A stretch of 64,000 bases of DNA from positions 372,001 through 436,000 of the forward strand of contig JAGGNK010015225.1 in the NCBI GenBank assembly GCA_017590115.1, in the 5' to 3' direction. The position numbers were made by a program, and so were the translations under genes. Below are positions 1 to 10,543 of the stretch, piece by piece. The notes below the pieces were generated by a model. That model ran no database searches. It was given only the letters and a program-made list of their open reading frames with translations, and was not told the DNA's origin. Numbering within the stretch: position 1 is the first letter of the stretch; each line of letters begins with the position of its first letter. The stretch is from Montifringilla adamsi. Lineage: Eukaryota; Chordata; Aves; Passeriformes; Passeridae.

Positions 1-176
1 TGGCGTTATTTACGGGGCAGAAAAGGTGCCTGCAACATGCAGAGCTGCAGGGATGCAAGGATTTGCTAAACAGGCACATCTGGTGGCGAGAAAACTTCCA
101 TCAGCAAGACCTGGGAGCCAACAGGCAGATGAGTAATGAAGGATGTTGGTGTTTTGGAGTTTGAGCAGCTTCGCTT

Positions 177-667
177 TGATGCCTCAGGTTTTAGCTTTCA
201 GGGGGGAAATGGTGCCTCAGGTTTTAGCTTTTATATTTCTCACATTCTGTGCTGCTGTAGTGTGGGGTCTGAGCTCCATATTATGGGATGGTGAGCTCTG
301 TGCACAGAGCAGGGAGACAAAACAATTCCTGCTCCAGCTGGGCACCAAGGACAAATGATCCAAATGTCAGCCCAGGAGCACAAACCCCGTGGGCTGCAGA
401 GAGAAAAACAAGCAGGATGGGAGTGCAGGGGCTGAGCTGGAATTGGACACTGAACTGCAATGTGCACATGGAGCAGAGCTGATCCCAGGGAGAGACCCCG
501 GGAGCGCTCGTGCATTTTGGGACCATTTGGGTTCATCTTGGGGCAGCCCTGGCTGGGCTCTTGTGCTGCCCAAGGTGCATCCATGGAGGAGATCCTTTCA
601 ATCAATCCCTGCTTTATTCTGTAACTCTGTCTAGTCTGTCTTCTAGCTCAGCTTTCACAAGGCATCA
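177..667 (+). mobile_element. Probable solo LTR of an ERVL-type endogenous retrovirus
   Basis: The block runs from a TG at the start of 'tgatgcctcaggttttagc' to a terminal 'ggcatca', the TG...CA layout of an LTR. It has a TATA-like 'ttttatattt' near 229 and a decayed polyadenylation region ('aatcaatccctgctttatt') near 599. I recall very similar LTRs in passerines, with the same 'atgggatggtgagctctgtgc' and 'tgcatccatggagatcctttcaat' stretches, but this is memory and not a search. No internal gag/pol sequence or second LTR is nearby, so a solo LTR is the likely state. I could not find a convincing target-site duplication. The short open frames on both strands here are chance frames inside the repeat. 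Confidence 0.5.
181..230. repeat. Two-copy 18 bp direct repeat, 32 bp period
   Basis: The 18-mer 'gcctcaggttttagcttt' occurs at 181-198 and again at 213-230, separated by a G-rich spacer. It sits at the 5' edge of the probable LTR and looks like a local duplication of the LTR start. Confidence 0.85.
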
Positions 668-960
668 GTTTCATCTCTTGAAGGAGAGAGGGTTTTTTTT
701 CACTTTAGGGTATTCTGGCATTTTCTGGTTCCCAATGGATTTCAGCAATATTCAGTGCCAAAGGCTTGCTCTAAGACACACAACAGCTCAAATCAAGTGT
801 ACATGGGCATGTAACCCTCAAAAAGTCACCCTAAATAAGCCACCACAGAGCTCTACACTCCCTAAAGTCATGAAAGGTACTATTGGCATTTCCCAAGATT
901 TCCACCAATAATCATTATTTCCAGCATTATTTGCAATTCAAAGCCAGCAGGTAACTTGAA

Positions 961-1129
961 ACAGGTTTAGTCATCTTTGAGAGAACCTCAGCTTCCCTGT
1001 GAGGGTGGGGAGGCCCTGGCACAGGGTGCCCAGAGCAGCTGTGGCTGCCCCTGGATCCCTGGAAGTGCCCAAGGCCAGGCTGGATGGGGATTGGAGCAAC
1101 CTGGGACAGTGGAAGATGTCCCTGTCCAT
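961..1129 (+). mobile_element. CR1 LINE fragment, sense
   Basis: Contains 'ccctgtgagggtggggagg', 'gccctggcacagggtgccca', 'ctggatccctggaagtg' and 'ggaagatgtccctgtccatgg', in the sense order of the avian CR1 3' region. It lacks the final GATTCTATG tail because another CR1 in the opposite orientation begins exactly where it stops. It is heavily 5' truncated, as is usual for CR1. The short reading frame across it is not coding. Confidence 0.9.
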
Positions 1130-1265
1130 GGAATCATGGAATCATTAGTAGGCAAAGACCTCTAGGAACATTATGTCCAGACATTAAGCTAACATGCCAG
1201 GTCCCCCACTAAATGATGTCCCTAAGCACCACATCTACACTTTTGAACACTTCTCGATGCTATTT
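1130..1265 (-). mobile_element. CR1 LINE fragment, antisense (different subfamily)
   Basis: Starts with the reverse-complemented CR1 tail 'aatcatggaatcatt', followed by 'aagacctctaggaac' and 'gatgtccctaagcaccac', as in the CR1 subfamilies that carry 'aaagacctctaagatcat...ccctaagcgccacatctac'. It is quite diverged. It abuts the preceding sense CR1 with no gap. Confidence 0.75.
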
Positions 1266-2749
1266 GTACCACAGCAGCCCCAGCTGGGAGAATGCCCCCT
1301 CCCCTGACCACTCACTGCACAGCCCTGCCACCAAACACTGAAAAACAGAGAGAGGAACTCCACCACAGCCAGTTCTTTAAACAGCATTTCACCTCTTCAG
1401 TTTATAGCTGAAAAAATAAAATCTTACATGATTTTTGTACAGTAACAAGGAAGATTATCTGCTTCTTCCCAGCTGTGTCTGGGAACAGACAGGGATTTTT
1501 AGCATAAAAATTAGCATCTTTTTGGATAGCCCCAATGGCTGAGAACCTCTGGAGCTGTGATATGAGCAGAGCTCATCCCCCCTGCCTGTTTGCAGTGGAT
1601 CTGTGTATTCCTCAAGGATCCCCAGAGCAAAACACAGCAAGGCTTCAGCCCAACACAACAGCAAATAATTAGAGCACTTAAAACCCAATGAAGCTCAGAA
1701 AAACTGTCCCCAAATAACAAAGCACTGGAGGAAGCACCCTCACTCTGGGGTGTGGGACACCATCCCACCAGGCAGTTCAGGGAAAAAAAATGAGGATTTT
1801 TTTCTTTTTATTAAGCCCCAGTGCCAACAGAGAGGTTTTTGGGGGAGATGGATGGCACATCCCCAAAGGAGCTGCAGGACCCAAATGGAGAACTGAGGTG
1901 GCTTCACAAACTTCAGGTGAAAGACTTCATGGATTTGTTTGGCAATTCCAAGCCTAAAGGAACTGCTCTCTGCGACGTGGAGTGTTTGGCAGAGCCCTGG
2001 GGGTGGCAGTGGACTGAGCACAGGTAGCTGGAGAACAAGAAATGCCAGATGACTGCATGCATTGCTTAGAAAGTGGGAAAAGAGAAGAAAAAAAAAAAAA
2101 AAGAAAATTAAAAAAAAAAGCAAGGTTTGCTCAGGATCTCTCTGTGAAGGAAAGGGCAGGCATTGCAAGAATTCAGAAACAACATCCTTAGGTGGAGATG
2201 GGCCAGTAGTGGAAGGGGCTGAGCACGTAAACAGGCTGAGGAGCAGGAAGCTGGCAGGAGCGTGTGAAAGCTCTGGAGAGGCTGCTGAGATTTTGAGATT
2301 TCACATGCCTGCACACGGGGAACGGACCCAACCGGGCCACCCGGATTCCTGCAGGGTTCAAACCCTCTGGTGCTGCTCTGGGCAGAGCTGGGGGTGGGTC
2401 CTGGTCGTGCAGGGATGGTGTCAGAATGGGAACAGCACTGGAGATCAGGTGCAAGCTCAGGCTCACAGCCTGCACATTTCTGAGTGTCACCACTCCCCAT
2501 CAGCTCAGCAGTGGGGAGGGAGGAATCACTGCACATCCACAGGTGGGTTTGCTACAGGCATCCCTCCTGCCTGGACCTCCTGGAGATGAAGCTGCTGGAG
2601 GCACCTGAGCTTGGGGTTTGAGCCCCTGCAGCACAGGCAGATGTTACAGCAGGACCTCACCTCCATGGAGCATCACCTGTAAGGATAAAACCATAAAACC
2701 CCACTCACCCCATCCCCGGCTCTGCAGAGCTTCAGGGGGCTCTGGGAGG
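1266..2749. other. Unique non-coding stretch
   Basis: No gene or interspersed repeat recognised. An A-rich low-complexity run lies at about 2083-2121. Several overlapping open frames of 60-175 codons occur on both strands; the longest begins in the A-run and encodes a lysine stretch, which marks it as low complexity and not a protein. Confidence 0.6.
2083..2121. repeat. A-rich low-complexity run
   Basis: An almost pure adenine tract broken by a few G and T bases. No retroposed gene body is recognisable upstream. Confidence 0.9.
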
Positions 2750-3388
2750 AGTTTAAAGGTGGAATTTAAAGGTGGAATTTAAAAGGTGTTTTTTGCTTCG
2801 TTTGCTGCATCTCTTGTACACACTGGCTCTTCTAATACCCAGGGAGCAACATAAAAGCATCTCTAAGGAGCTTATTTCAAAATTTAAGAGCAGCAAAGAA
2901 TGGCAGAAAATGCCATTTTGCAGGTTTTAATGAATTAATCTTTGAGAAAGATGTAATAGGGTCACTTCAGAGTGTTATGGAAACAGAACCACACACTGTC
3001 CCCACTACAAGCCTGTTTTGTCCCAATCCCAGTGTATTTATCACCTAATTTGGGAAAACAGGACAAAACCTTCTGAGAAGGCAAAGTCAGCTAAACTCAG
3101 CTAAATTCTGGCCAGCACAAGAAAAATTGCATGAACAGCTCCTACTTTGTGCCAGTATTAAAGATGCTCAGGGCTTCCTGAGTCTTAATGGGTAGAAAAA
3201 TCTCTTTTAAAGCCCATGTTGGCATCAGGGACAGATGGGGGCTTACACCTGCCTGCCCACCAAACCCTGTGAGTGCCAAGAGGAGCAGGAAAAAACAAGG
3301 AGCAGGCAGAGATTTGAGCCAGACCTCTAGGAATTGACCACAAAGTGAAATCCCCAGGGCCCTGCCTCCACCTGTGCATTTACCTCTG
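2750..3388. repeat. Local segmental duplication, copy A
   Basis: Matches copy B (4508-4572 plus 5067-5622) in the same orientation, with identity by eye in the mid-90s percent over most of its length. Shared landmarks are 'tgctgcatctcttgtacac', 'gggagcaacataaaagcatc', 'cagaaccacacactgtcccc' and 'ctaggaattgaccacaaag'. Copy A joins the two parts of B directly at a shared CTGGCT (2823-2828). It also carries a short expansion of a 13 bp 'taaaggtggaatt' unit at about 2751-2788. An open frame on the minus strand spans part of it and is mirrored in B only because the DNA is duplicated. Confidence 0.92.
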
Positions 3389-3794
3389 GTGTGGTGGGGC
3401 CTTGGGGACACAGCAAAGGGGCCACCCAGAGCAGCATCACAGATAAAGGGGCAAAATTTAGAGTGCCTAAGCCCCAATAGCACCTCTGTGCTCTCACAGA
3501 GTGATAAAACCCCCAGGGGGATGGGGCACAGCACAGCCAGAGGGATCCTCACTGGCTGTGAATTACCTCCCCCAGTCCCAAAAAGCATCCCTGAACTCGT
3601 GCTGGTGGGTTTAGACCTTTTAGGAGTGCAGATGGGGAGAGAAAATACACGGTTTATAGGGAAAACAATAACCAAAGTGCTACCCCAGCCTCCCTGCAAA
3701 TGCTGAGAGCAGATATTTCCAGACACCATCATGAATGATCACCCTCCTCACAGGCCTTTAGAGCGACTCCCTGGAATTAAATCAGTATATTGCA
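3389..3794. other. Unique non-coding stretch between duplication copies
   Basis: No repeat or gene recognised. A minus-strand open frame of 196 codons overlaps copy A and this stretch but shows no known domain. Confidence 0.5.
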
Positions 3795-3955
3795 CGGTTC
3801 CAGTTCCTTTCATCCAGGAATCTTCGAGTGATTTACAAACAATCCTTTAATTAAGCCTCCCAAACAGCCCCCGGGGTTGTTTTACTGTGTCCGTGTGGGG
3901 AATCGAAGGCTTTGCACGGCTAAAATGGCAAAAAGGTTGCAAAAGTCTTATCAAA
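3795..3955 (+). mobile_element. Ancient MIR/L3-like repeat relic
   Basis: The order 'cctttcatccaggaatctt', 'gagtgatttacaaacaat', 'aattaagcctcccaa', 'cccccgggg' and 'gtggggaatcgaaggc' parallels the amniote-wide MIR/L3 tail 'cctttcatccaaggatctcaaagcactttacaaa...cattttacagatggggaaactgaggc'. It is strongly diverged, as expected for an element predating birds. The exact family needs a library search. Confidence 0.5.
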
Positions 3956-4507
3956 GTTCCTCCGAGACAAAATATCTCAGAAGAGCCTCTCTGCTTTGAT
4001 GCTGATTCTAAAACCCTCCGGTTAAACATTTTTTTTTTCTCCTCCTGGGGACATGGCCCCAGTTGCCTCCTCCTGCCCTGTCAGGATTAGTATTCCATGG
4101 ACAAAATGTTTGTTTTTTAAACGCACACCTCTGACAGCTCATCCACAAACACGAACTCCCAGTACCAGGGAACTCTCAGTGCTGGAGAGGGAGCCTGGGA
4201 ATTCAGCTTTGGGGATGAAAAGCGGTGTTTTGGCAACAAGGGTTTCAAACCCATCAATCTGTGGTTTGCTTTGAGCCCGGTGCTTGATCTCCGCTTAAAA
4301 ACCCTTCCTGTCCTTTCTTGCCCCCAGGACAGGTTTGAGCTGTGGCTCTTTTGGATCCCCTGAGAATAAAAAAGTGTTTTTTGTCTCTTCCTGATGTAAT
4401 TTTGCTATCAGACCACCAGTGGGAATACAAGATGCAATGTGGAGAAAATAAAATAAAATATCCCATGAAGATGCTGTCATGGGTAACTCTGAGCCCCTCT
4501 CTGGCTG
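3956..4507. other. Unique non-coding stretch
   Basis: No gene or repeat recognised. Short open frames on both strands lack any known motif. Confidence 0.5.
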
Positions 4508-5622
4508 ATGGAATTTAAAGATTTTTTTTTTGCTTAATGCTATATTTGCTGCATCTCTTGTACACACTGGCTGTGCCTTGTCTAAAGCTGATTTTCTTCT
4601 GATTTAAGCAAGGATATAAAGAGGAATCTCTGCAAAATCAGGGGATTGGGATGTACAAGCCTGGAAGTCAGTATTCCCAAGTAAATTGCTGTACCCCAGA
4701 GAGCTGCTTTTAAAAACTTCATGAGCCTTGGGCTGGTTCTGCTCTGCCCCACACACAGGAGTTGTCACCTTCCAAAACCCAGCTCTGAAATCCCCAACTC
4801 TCATTTCACATCCAATTTAAACACAGCAAATCATGCAGGCTCCATCCCAATCGTTATTTCCTAAGATACCCAAAATACTACAGCATCACTTACAAACTCA
4901 ACTTCTTCCCATTTAAAGAGGAAGGGGAAAAAAAGATGAATTTTAGGCTTTGAGGAACTCAGGTGACCACAGCAGATTCCAGTTTTGGAGTTAAGCAGTG
5001 CTGGGACTCTGAGCCCAAACAATCATTAAATAGGGATGCCTATCTTGGCCCCTAAGGAAGAAACTCCTGGCTCCAATACTCAGGGAGCAACATAAAAGCA
5101 TCTCTAAGGAGCTTATTTCAAAATTTAAGAGCAGCAAAGAATGGCAGAAAACACTGTTTTGAAGGTTTTAATCAATTAATCTTTGAGAAAGATGTAATAG
5201 GGTCACTTCAGAGTGTTATGGAAACAGAACCACACACTGTCCCCACTACAAGCCTGTTTTGTCCCAATCCCATTCCCTCATTTGGGAAAACAGGACAAAA
5301 CCTTCTGAGAAGGCAAAGTCAGCTAAACTCAGCTAAATTCTGGCCAGCACAAGAAAAATTGCATGAACAGCTCCTACTTTGTGCCAGTATTAAAGATGCT
5401 CAGGGCTTCCTGAGTCCTAACAGGAAGAAAAAAATTCTTTTAAAGCCCATGTTGGCATCAGGGACAGATGGGGGCTTACACCTGCCTGCCCACCAAACCC
5501 TGTGAGTGCCAAGAGGAGCAGGAAAAAACAAGGAGCAGGCAGAGATTTGAGCCAGACCTCTAGGAATTGACCACAAAGTGAAATCCCCAGGGCCCTGCCT
5601 CCACTTGTGCTTTTACCTCCGG
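4508..5622. repeat. Local segmental duplication, copy B (with extra ~500 bp)
   Basis: Homologous to copy A at both ends (4508-4572 and 5067-5622). The middle, about 4573-5066, is absent from A. The extra block is bounded by CTGGCT at 4567-4572 and at 5067-5072, the same hexamer found at A's single junction. The middle shows no recognisable transposon, target duplication or poly(A), so loss from A is simpler than insertion into B. Confidence 0.9.
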
Positions 5623-5725
5623 AGCATCCCCCAGCTTTTGTTACCTTGAATAAAAGCACATTCAACACTGCAGAGGCTCTTCTGGGAGCTGTTGAATTGG
5701 AGCAGGATTTTATTCTAATTTCATT

Positions 5726-5826
5726 TAATTATTTTATTTTATTATGTTTCATTCTATTGTTTTATTATTTTATTTTATTTTATTTTATTTTATTTTATTT
5801 TATTTTATTTTATTTTATTTTATTCT
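5726..5826. repeat. (ATTTT)n microsatellite
   Basis: A run of about ten perfect TTTTA units at about 5766-5823, preceded by interrupted units from about 5726. Its length should be polymorphic. Confidence 0.95.
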
Positions 5827-5827
5827 A

Positions 5828-5912
5828 TTATCCGCCGCCGGGGGAGGCGCAGGACGGCCCCGGACCGCCCCCGCCTCCGCCCCCGGCGCGGGGGGAGAGA
5901 GCGCCGGGATGG
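5828..5912. other. Short CpG-rich block
   Basis: About 85 bp of almost pure G and C with roughly fourteen CpG dinucleotides, including GC-box-like 'ccgcccccgcc'. The surrounding DNA is CpG-poor. It could be a minimal CpG island or promoter fragment, or the GC-rich edge of the neighbouring G-rich array. No transcript start can be proven from sequence alone. Confidence 0.6.
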
Positions 5913-6115
5913 GGATGGAGATGGATGAGGATGGGGATGGGGATGGGTGGGGGTAGGGAAGGGGATGGAGATGGGGATGGGGATAGATGGGGATAGGAGA
6001 TGGGGGATGGGGATGGGGTGGGGATGGATTGGGATGGGGATGGATGGGAATGGGGATGGAAATGGGGATGGATGGGGAAGGGTGGGGATGGGGATGGGAT
6101 GGAGTGGGCAGCAAG
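5906..6115. repeat. GGGGAT/GGATGG-type simple repeat
   Basis: Repeated 'ggggatggggatggatgg' motifs with small variations. All frames on both strands stay largely open because the repeat lacks stop codons, which explains the overlapping low-complexity open frames (His/Pro/Ser-rich on the minus strand, Gly/Met/Asp-rich on the plus). Confidence 0.93.
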
Positions 6116-7860
6116 GAGCAGGGGATGCGCCTGTGGAAGGGATGGGGGAGACTTCATTGGGATGGGAGGTCTGGGGGAGATTTGGGCTCCTCAACTTCAT
6201 GGAGGAATATGGGGGGTTTCCTTGGAGGTGGGAGGTTGGAGAGGGTTTAAGGGAGGTTGGAGAGGGTTTAAGGGGTTTGTTGGGATGGGGATCTGGGGGA
6301 GATTGGACTTCTCAGCTTCATGGAGGAATTTGTGGGGTTTCATTGGATTTGGGATGTTGGAGAGGGTTTAAGGGGTCATTAGCATGGAGATATGGGAGGG
6401 GGAGTTTGGGGATCTCAACTTCATGAAGGGATTTGGGAGGTTTCATTGGAGATGGGAGATTGGAGAGGGTTTAAGGGGTTTGTTAGGATGGAGGTATGGG
6501 AGGGGGAGTTTGGGGTTCTCAAATTCATGGAGGGTTTTTGGGGGTTTCATTGGAGATGGGAGGTGGGAGAGGGTTTAAGGGGTTTGTTAGGATAGCTGTA
6601 TGGAGCTATGGTTTGGGGTTTCAACTTCATGGAGGGATTTGGGTGTTTCGTTGGAGTTGGGAGGTTGGAAAGAATTTAGAGGTTTCATTGGAATTGGGAG
6701 GTGGGAGAGGGCTTGGGGTTCTTTAAGATAGGTGTATGGGGGATTTGGGATTCTCAGTTGCAGGAAGGAATTTGAGAGTTTTGTTGGGGTTGCAAGTTTG
6801 GAGAAGGTTTAGGGGGTTTTATTGGTATTTGGGGTTCTCAACTGCAGGGAGGAATTTGGGGGTTTTGTTTGAGTTGGGAGGTTGGAAAGGGGTTTAGGAG
6901 TTTAGTTGGAGTGGGGCTTTAGGGGGATTTGGGTGTTTCTTTGGAGTTAGGAGGTTAGACAGGGTTTAGGGGTTTTGCTTGGATTGGGATTTAGGGTTGT
7001 CAACTGAATGGAGAAGGAGAATTTCACTGGGACAGGGATGTGGGGTTGGGATTTGGGGTTCTCAACTGCATGGGGGTATTCAGGGGTTTTGTTAGAGTTG
7101 GAGGGATGGGGAGGATTTTGGGGTTTCATTGAGGTGGGGATTTGTGGAAATCTGGGGATGGGATTTGGGATTCTCAACTACATGGGGAGATTTGGGGGTT
7201 ACATTTGATTTAGGAGTGGATTTGGGATTTCCTTCAGGATGGGGGCATGGGGGATGGTGGGATTCCTGCCTGCATGGAGGGAAATATTCACCAGGATGAA
7301 GACTTTGGCAAGATTTGGGTTTTTTTGTTTGAGGGGAGATTTGTCATTCCCATCTCTGTGGGGGAGTTTGGGTTTTCATTGGATTTGGGATGTTGGGGAG
7401 GATTTGGGGTTTTTATTGGAATGAGAGGAGTGAGGATGATTTGGCATTTCAACCTGCACAGGAATGATTTGGGGGGTTTCACTGAAGCCAAGGATGGACT
7501 TGGGGATTTCATTATGGTGAAAACTTGTGGGAGATTGGGAGTTTTAATCTGGATGGTGGTTTGTAAATTGATTTTGGATTCCCACCCACATGAACAAGGG
7601 TTTAGGATTTTTGTTTGGATGCTGACTTGGGGATCTCTTTGGTATTCCTACCTGCATGGCAAAAATGTGTGGGTTTTATCAGGATGAGCATATGGGGGTG
7701 GATTTGGGATTTTCATCTGGATGGGGGTTTGGGGTTTGATTTCAGATTCACATCCAGGTGTGGGTTACTTGAGGATTTTCAACCATATTAGGTTTGTTTG
7801 GGGATTCTCAGCAGGGCTGGGGGTTTATTTGGAGTTTTCATCTGGAGGTGGGACTAATTT
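6116..7860. repeat. Degenerate ~102 bp G-rich satellite-like array
   Basis: A recurring unit carries, in order, a 'ttctcaactkcatggagg' landmark, 'gggtttcattggag', 'tgggaggttggagagggttt' and 'ggggtttgttaggatgg'. The 'cttcatggagg'-type landmark recurs at about 6195, 6316, 6418, 6524 and 6625, a spacing near 102 bp. It then recurs in more decayed form at about 6753, 6837, 6998, 7050 and 7173 and on to about 7834. Units are best preserved at the left and degrade to the right. The + strand is strongly G-over-C biased. I do not recognise a named satellite family. Confidence 0.88.
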
Positions 7861-8393
7861 GGGGTCACCTTCTGCACACAAACACTGACCCCTCCTCTTC
7901 CCCCCAGAGAATGTACATTTTCACAGGAGGTTTTCTGGGAAAGATCTCCACTTGTTTGAGAATCTCTCAAAGGAAGCCGTGCATCCAAAGCATGAAGGAC
8001 AAAATTATGATCAAATCTTGGCATTGTTTTGTGTTGAGGCACTGAAAATTGTTCTGTGGTGTTCAGGCAAGGAGTGCTCACTGCAGCTGGGACGAGACTG
8101 AAAATAAGCTCAGGGCTTTGTACTGAATCCTCCTCTTGGCTCTGCTGGATCCAGAGAAACAGGAACCTTCCCAGCCTGGACCCAGAGGTGGTAAAGACAA
8201 CCTTCACTCCAAAAAGGACTTTTCAAACACGGTTGTCTTGATCCCTTCAGTTAAAGGTGGAGATTATTCTTGTTGCAAGGTTATCTTCAGAAGAGGAAGA
8301 CCTGCATGTTGTCCCCAGAAAAAGTTTCTTGTCCTAATTTAACTTCTGGGTCAGTTAATAAAAAATTTTAATACAGAAAAGATAAAAGAAATA

Positions 8394-8412
8394 AATATAT
8401 ATATATATATAT
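8394..8412. repeat. (TA)n microsatellite
   Basis: About nine TA units inside an AT-rich patch with many A-runs. Confidence 0.92.
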
Positions 8413-10327
8413 CTTCACAAACTCAAAAAAATATAATCTACAACTTTAAAAAAACCTTAAACAAAAATTTAAAAAAATCTAAATTAATATAAAAGCAAAA
8501 CACACAAACATGAAACAAAAAACTTATATTTATGATTATGAGAGGCTTTCCAGGTGCCTCAGCCAAGCCTCACCTCTTTTTGCTACAACTGTGCACTACA
8601 CAGCACCCAAAACTGAAACTCGAGTTACAATAAATGAATGAAAGTGTTGGTACACATAATTAATGCTTCCAGTATCAGACAGGCAGTTCCTTCTCCCCCT
8701 GAGGAGTATTTTTAACAACAGATCCCATTCACACACACACAGTCTCTCCCAATTTTTGGTGTTAACTACCAAGCCAAGACAGCCCAGGGAAAAACCTGGG
8801 CCGGTTCAGTAGAACAGATTCTGGGACAGAGAGGAGGGAGTTGATGCTGAGCTCCTCAAACTCTCTGTTTATGGCATCAGTGCCCATAAAACACTGCAAA
8901 AAAAAAAAAATATCCTGTGGCTCATTGCCTGGGAGATGGGGTTTCCCCAAGTGTGTTGGGTCTCCTCTCTAACTGAGGGCTGTGGGAATAACAGATAAGA
9001 ACAGAGCTCCCTTGGCAGCAACCTAAGGAAAACAGAACAGAACAGTCTGAAATCACTTAAAAGTGAGGCTGGATTTGGTTTCATTGTGTGATGTTTGTAG
9101 CTAATGAGAGTTAGGAGAAGAATTCTGTCTGGTTGGTCCCATCAGCAGATCTGGGCTGTGCTGGTCCTTTGGCCTTGGGCAAGGAGGATGGAGCCTCACC
9201 CCTTGAACATCTAAGTCCTTCTAGATTGCTGGTTTGGGATGTAGGTTTTCTCTTAATTATCACAGAAGGCACCCTGGCACTCACACTGGGAGTTTTGTGA
9301 GTTCTCAGCAGACTTGTTGGACCTAACTCTCTTTTGTTCCCTCAAACCTTGGCTGCTGGCAATTACCACGGTGGCTGAAACAACAGCACAGCCTCCACTT
9401 CTTGGAAAAAGGGATTCATCCAGAAACATGGAGCTGAGCCTCCTTTTGCAGGAGGGCAGCAGGAAGGTCTCCCATTATTCCTGCTGCTTTCCAGGGTACA
9501 GGCACCTTCCCACTTGTGCCAGCTCCAAATCTGCCTCTGCTGGAAAGGGGATAATTACTGAGGGTTTCAGATCAAGGCTATGAATCACGAGCAGCTGATG
9601 GCAAAAAAAAAAAGGGGATATTTATCATGACTGCTTCAAAAGCTGGGTGTCTGATAAAGTACATCCCAACCATCAGCTGGGGGAAAGGTCAGGAAAAAAC
9701 CCTAATTTGGGAAACTGGGCACTTTCTGGGGGTGTCAGAAAGGCATTGCTGTTTGCCAGAAAGATGGAAACAGCCTTTGACACCCCAAGACATGCAGCAT
9801 TGTTAACTAGGAGCTTTTTCACCAGTAGCCCAGCTCTGGAGGTTTTCCTAAATACCAAAACCACAGGGCCAGGAAATTATGTAGAGGATTTTGCTTTCTA
9901 CTCCAAACATGAATGTCTCCGAGGTGAAGGGAAACCCTTTGGAGAATGGCCCACACATCTGTCTGAGAAGTGGGAGCCAAAAATAAGAATTTACTATAAA
10001 ATGTATTATTGACATTATGATTATTTAAAATCTCACGGGCTTAAGTGATTCTAGTGTTTTTTAATTCTGACATTGATGTGGCTGCACACAGGTTCACATT
10101 TACCTGGGTCTGTGTGTTCCAGCCAAATATTTATGTAAGGCTCTGAAAGAAGAGCACAGGGAGTCAGTGGTTTCAAGGTATGCAAGTCAGCTGAGCTGAA
10201 ACCCTCTCAGGAGGAGGAAGACTCCACATGACACAAGATTTCCTTGCTGTGGAAATCTCAAAATGTTTTTGTGATTCCCCAAAGGGTTAAAAGACCCCAT
10301 TTCTTCTGCAGTTTAGAAGTGGACAAA

Positions 10328-10383
10328 GGAGAGGAAAACATAAAAAGGAGAGGAAAACATAAAAAGGAGAGGAAAACATAAAG
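10328..10383. repeat. Three-copy 19 bp tandem repeat
   Basis: The unit 'ggagaggaaaacataaaaa' starts at 10328, 10347 and 10366 with essentially no divergence, so it is a recent expansion. Confidence 0.93.
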
Positions 10384-10513
10384 TAGGAGTTGTTCTTGTG
10401 ATTCACAGTGCTAGGATTAATTCCCCAAGACAGTTTTATCTTTTCTGCACCTTGTAATTCCTTCTTGGTTGCGTTCAGATTTGTCACCACGTTTGACTGA
10501 CGTCTCCAGGCAG

Positions 10514-10543
10514 CCTGGCAATATTTACCCTGGCAATATTTAC
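10514..10543. repeat. Two-copy 15 bp tandem repeat
   Basis: 'cctggcaatatttac' occurs at 10514 and 10529, perfectly repeated. Confidence 0.9.

Noticed and set aside
2083..2121. Poly(A) tail of a processed pseudogene
   Set aside because: No gene-like sequence precedes the A-run on either strand and no target-site duplication is visible.
3142..5668. Minus-strand frames at 3142-3732 and 5417-5668 sharing a ~55-residue segment with a Leu-rich stretch, as a duplicated membrane protein
   Set aside because: The shared protein follows from near-identical duplicated DNA. The frames diverge outside the duplication and no known protein is recognisable.
5815..6726. His/Pro/Ser-rich and Gly/Trp-rich frames as low-complexity proteins
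   Set aside because: They are translations of GGGGAT and 102 bp tandem repeats, open in several frames on both strands.
6940..6980. Interstitial telomeric repeat (GGTTAG/GGGTTTAGGG-like words)
   Set aside because: The words occur singly inside the 102 bp unit and never as tandem TTAGGG.
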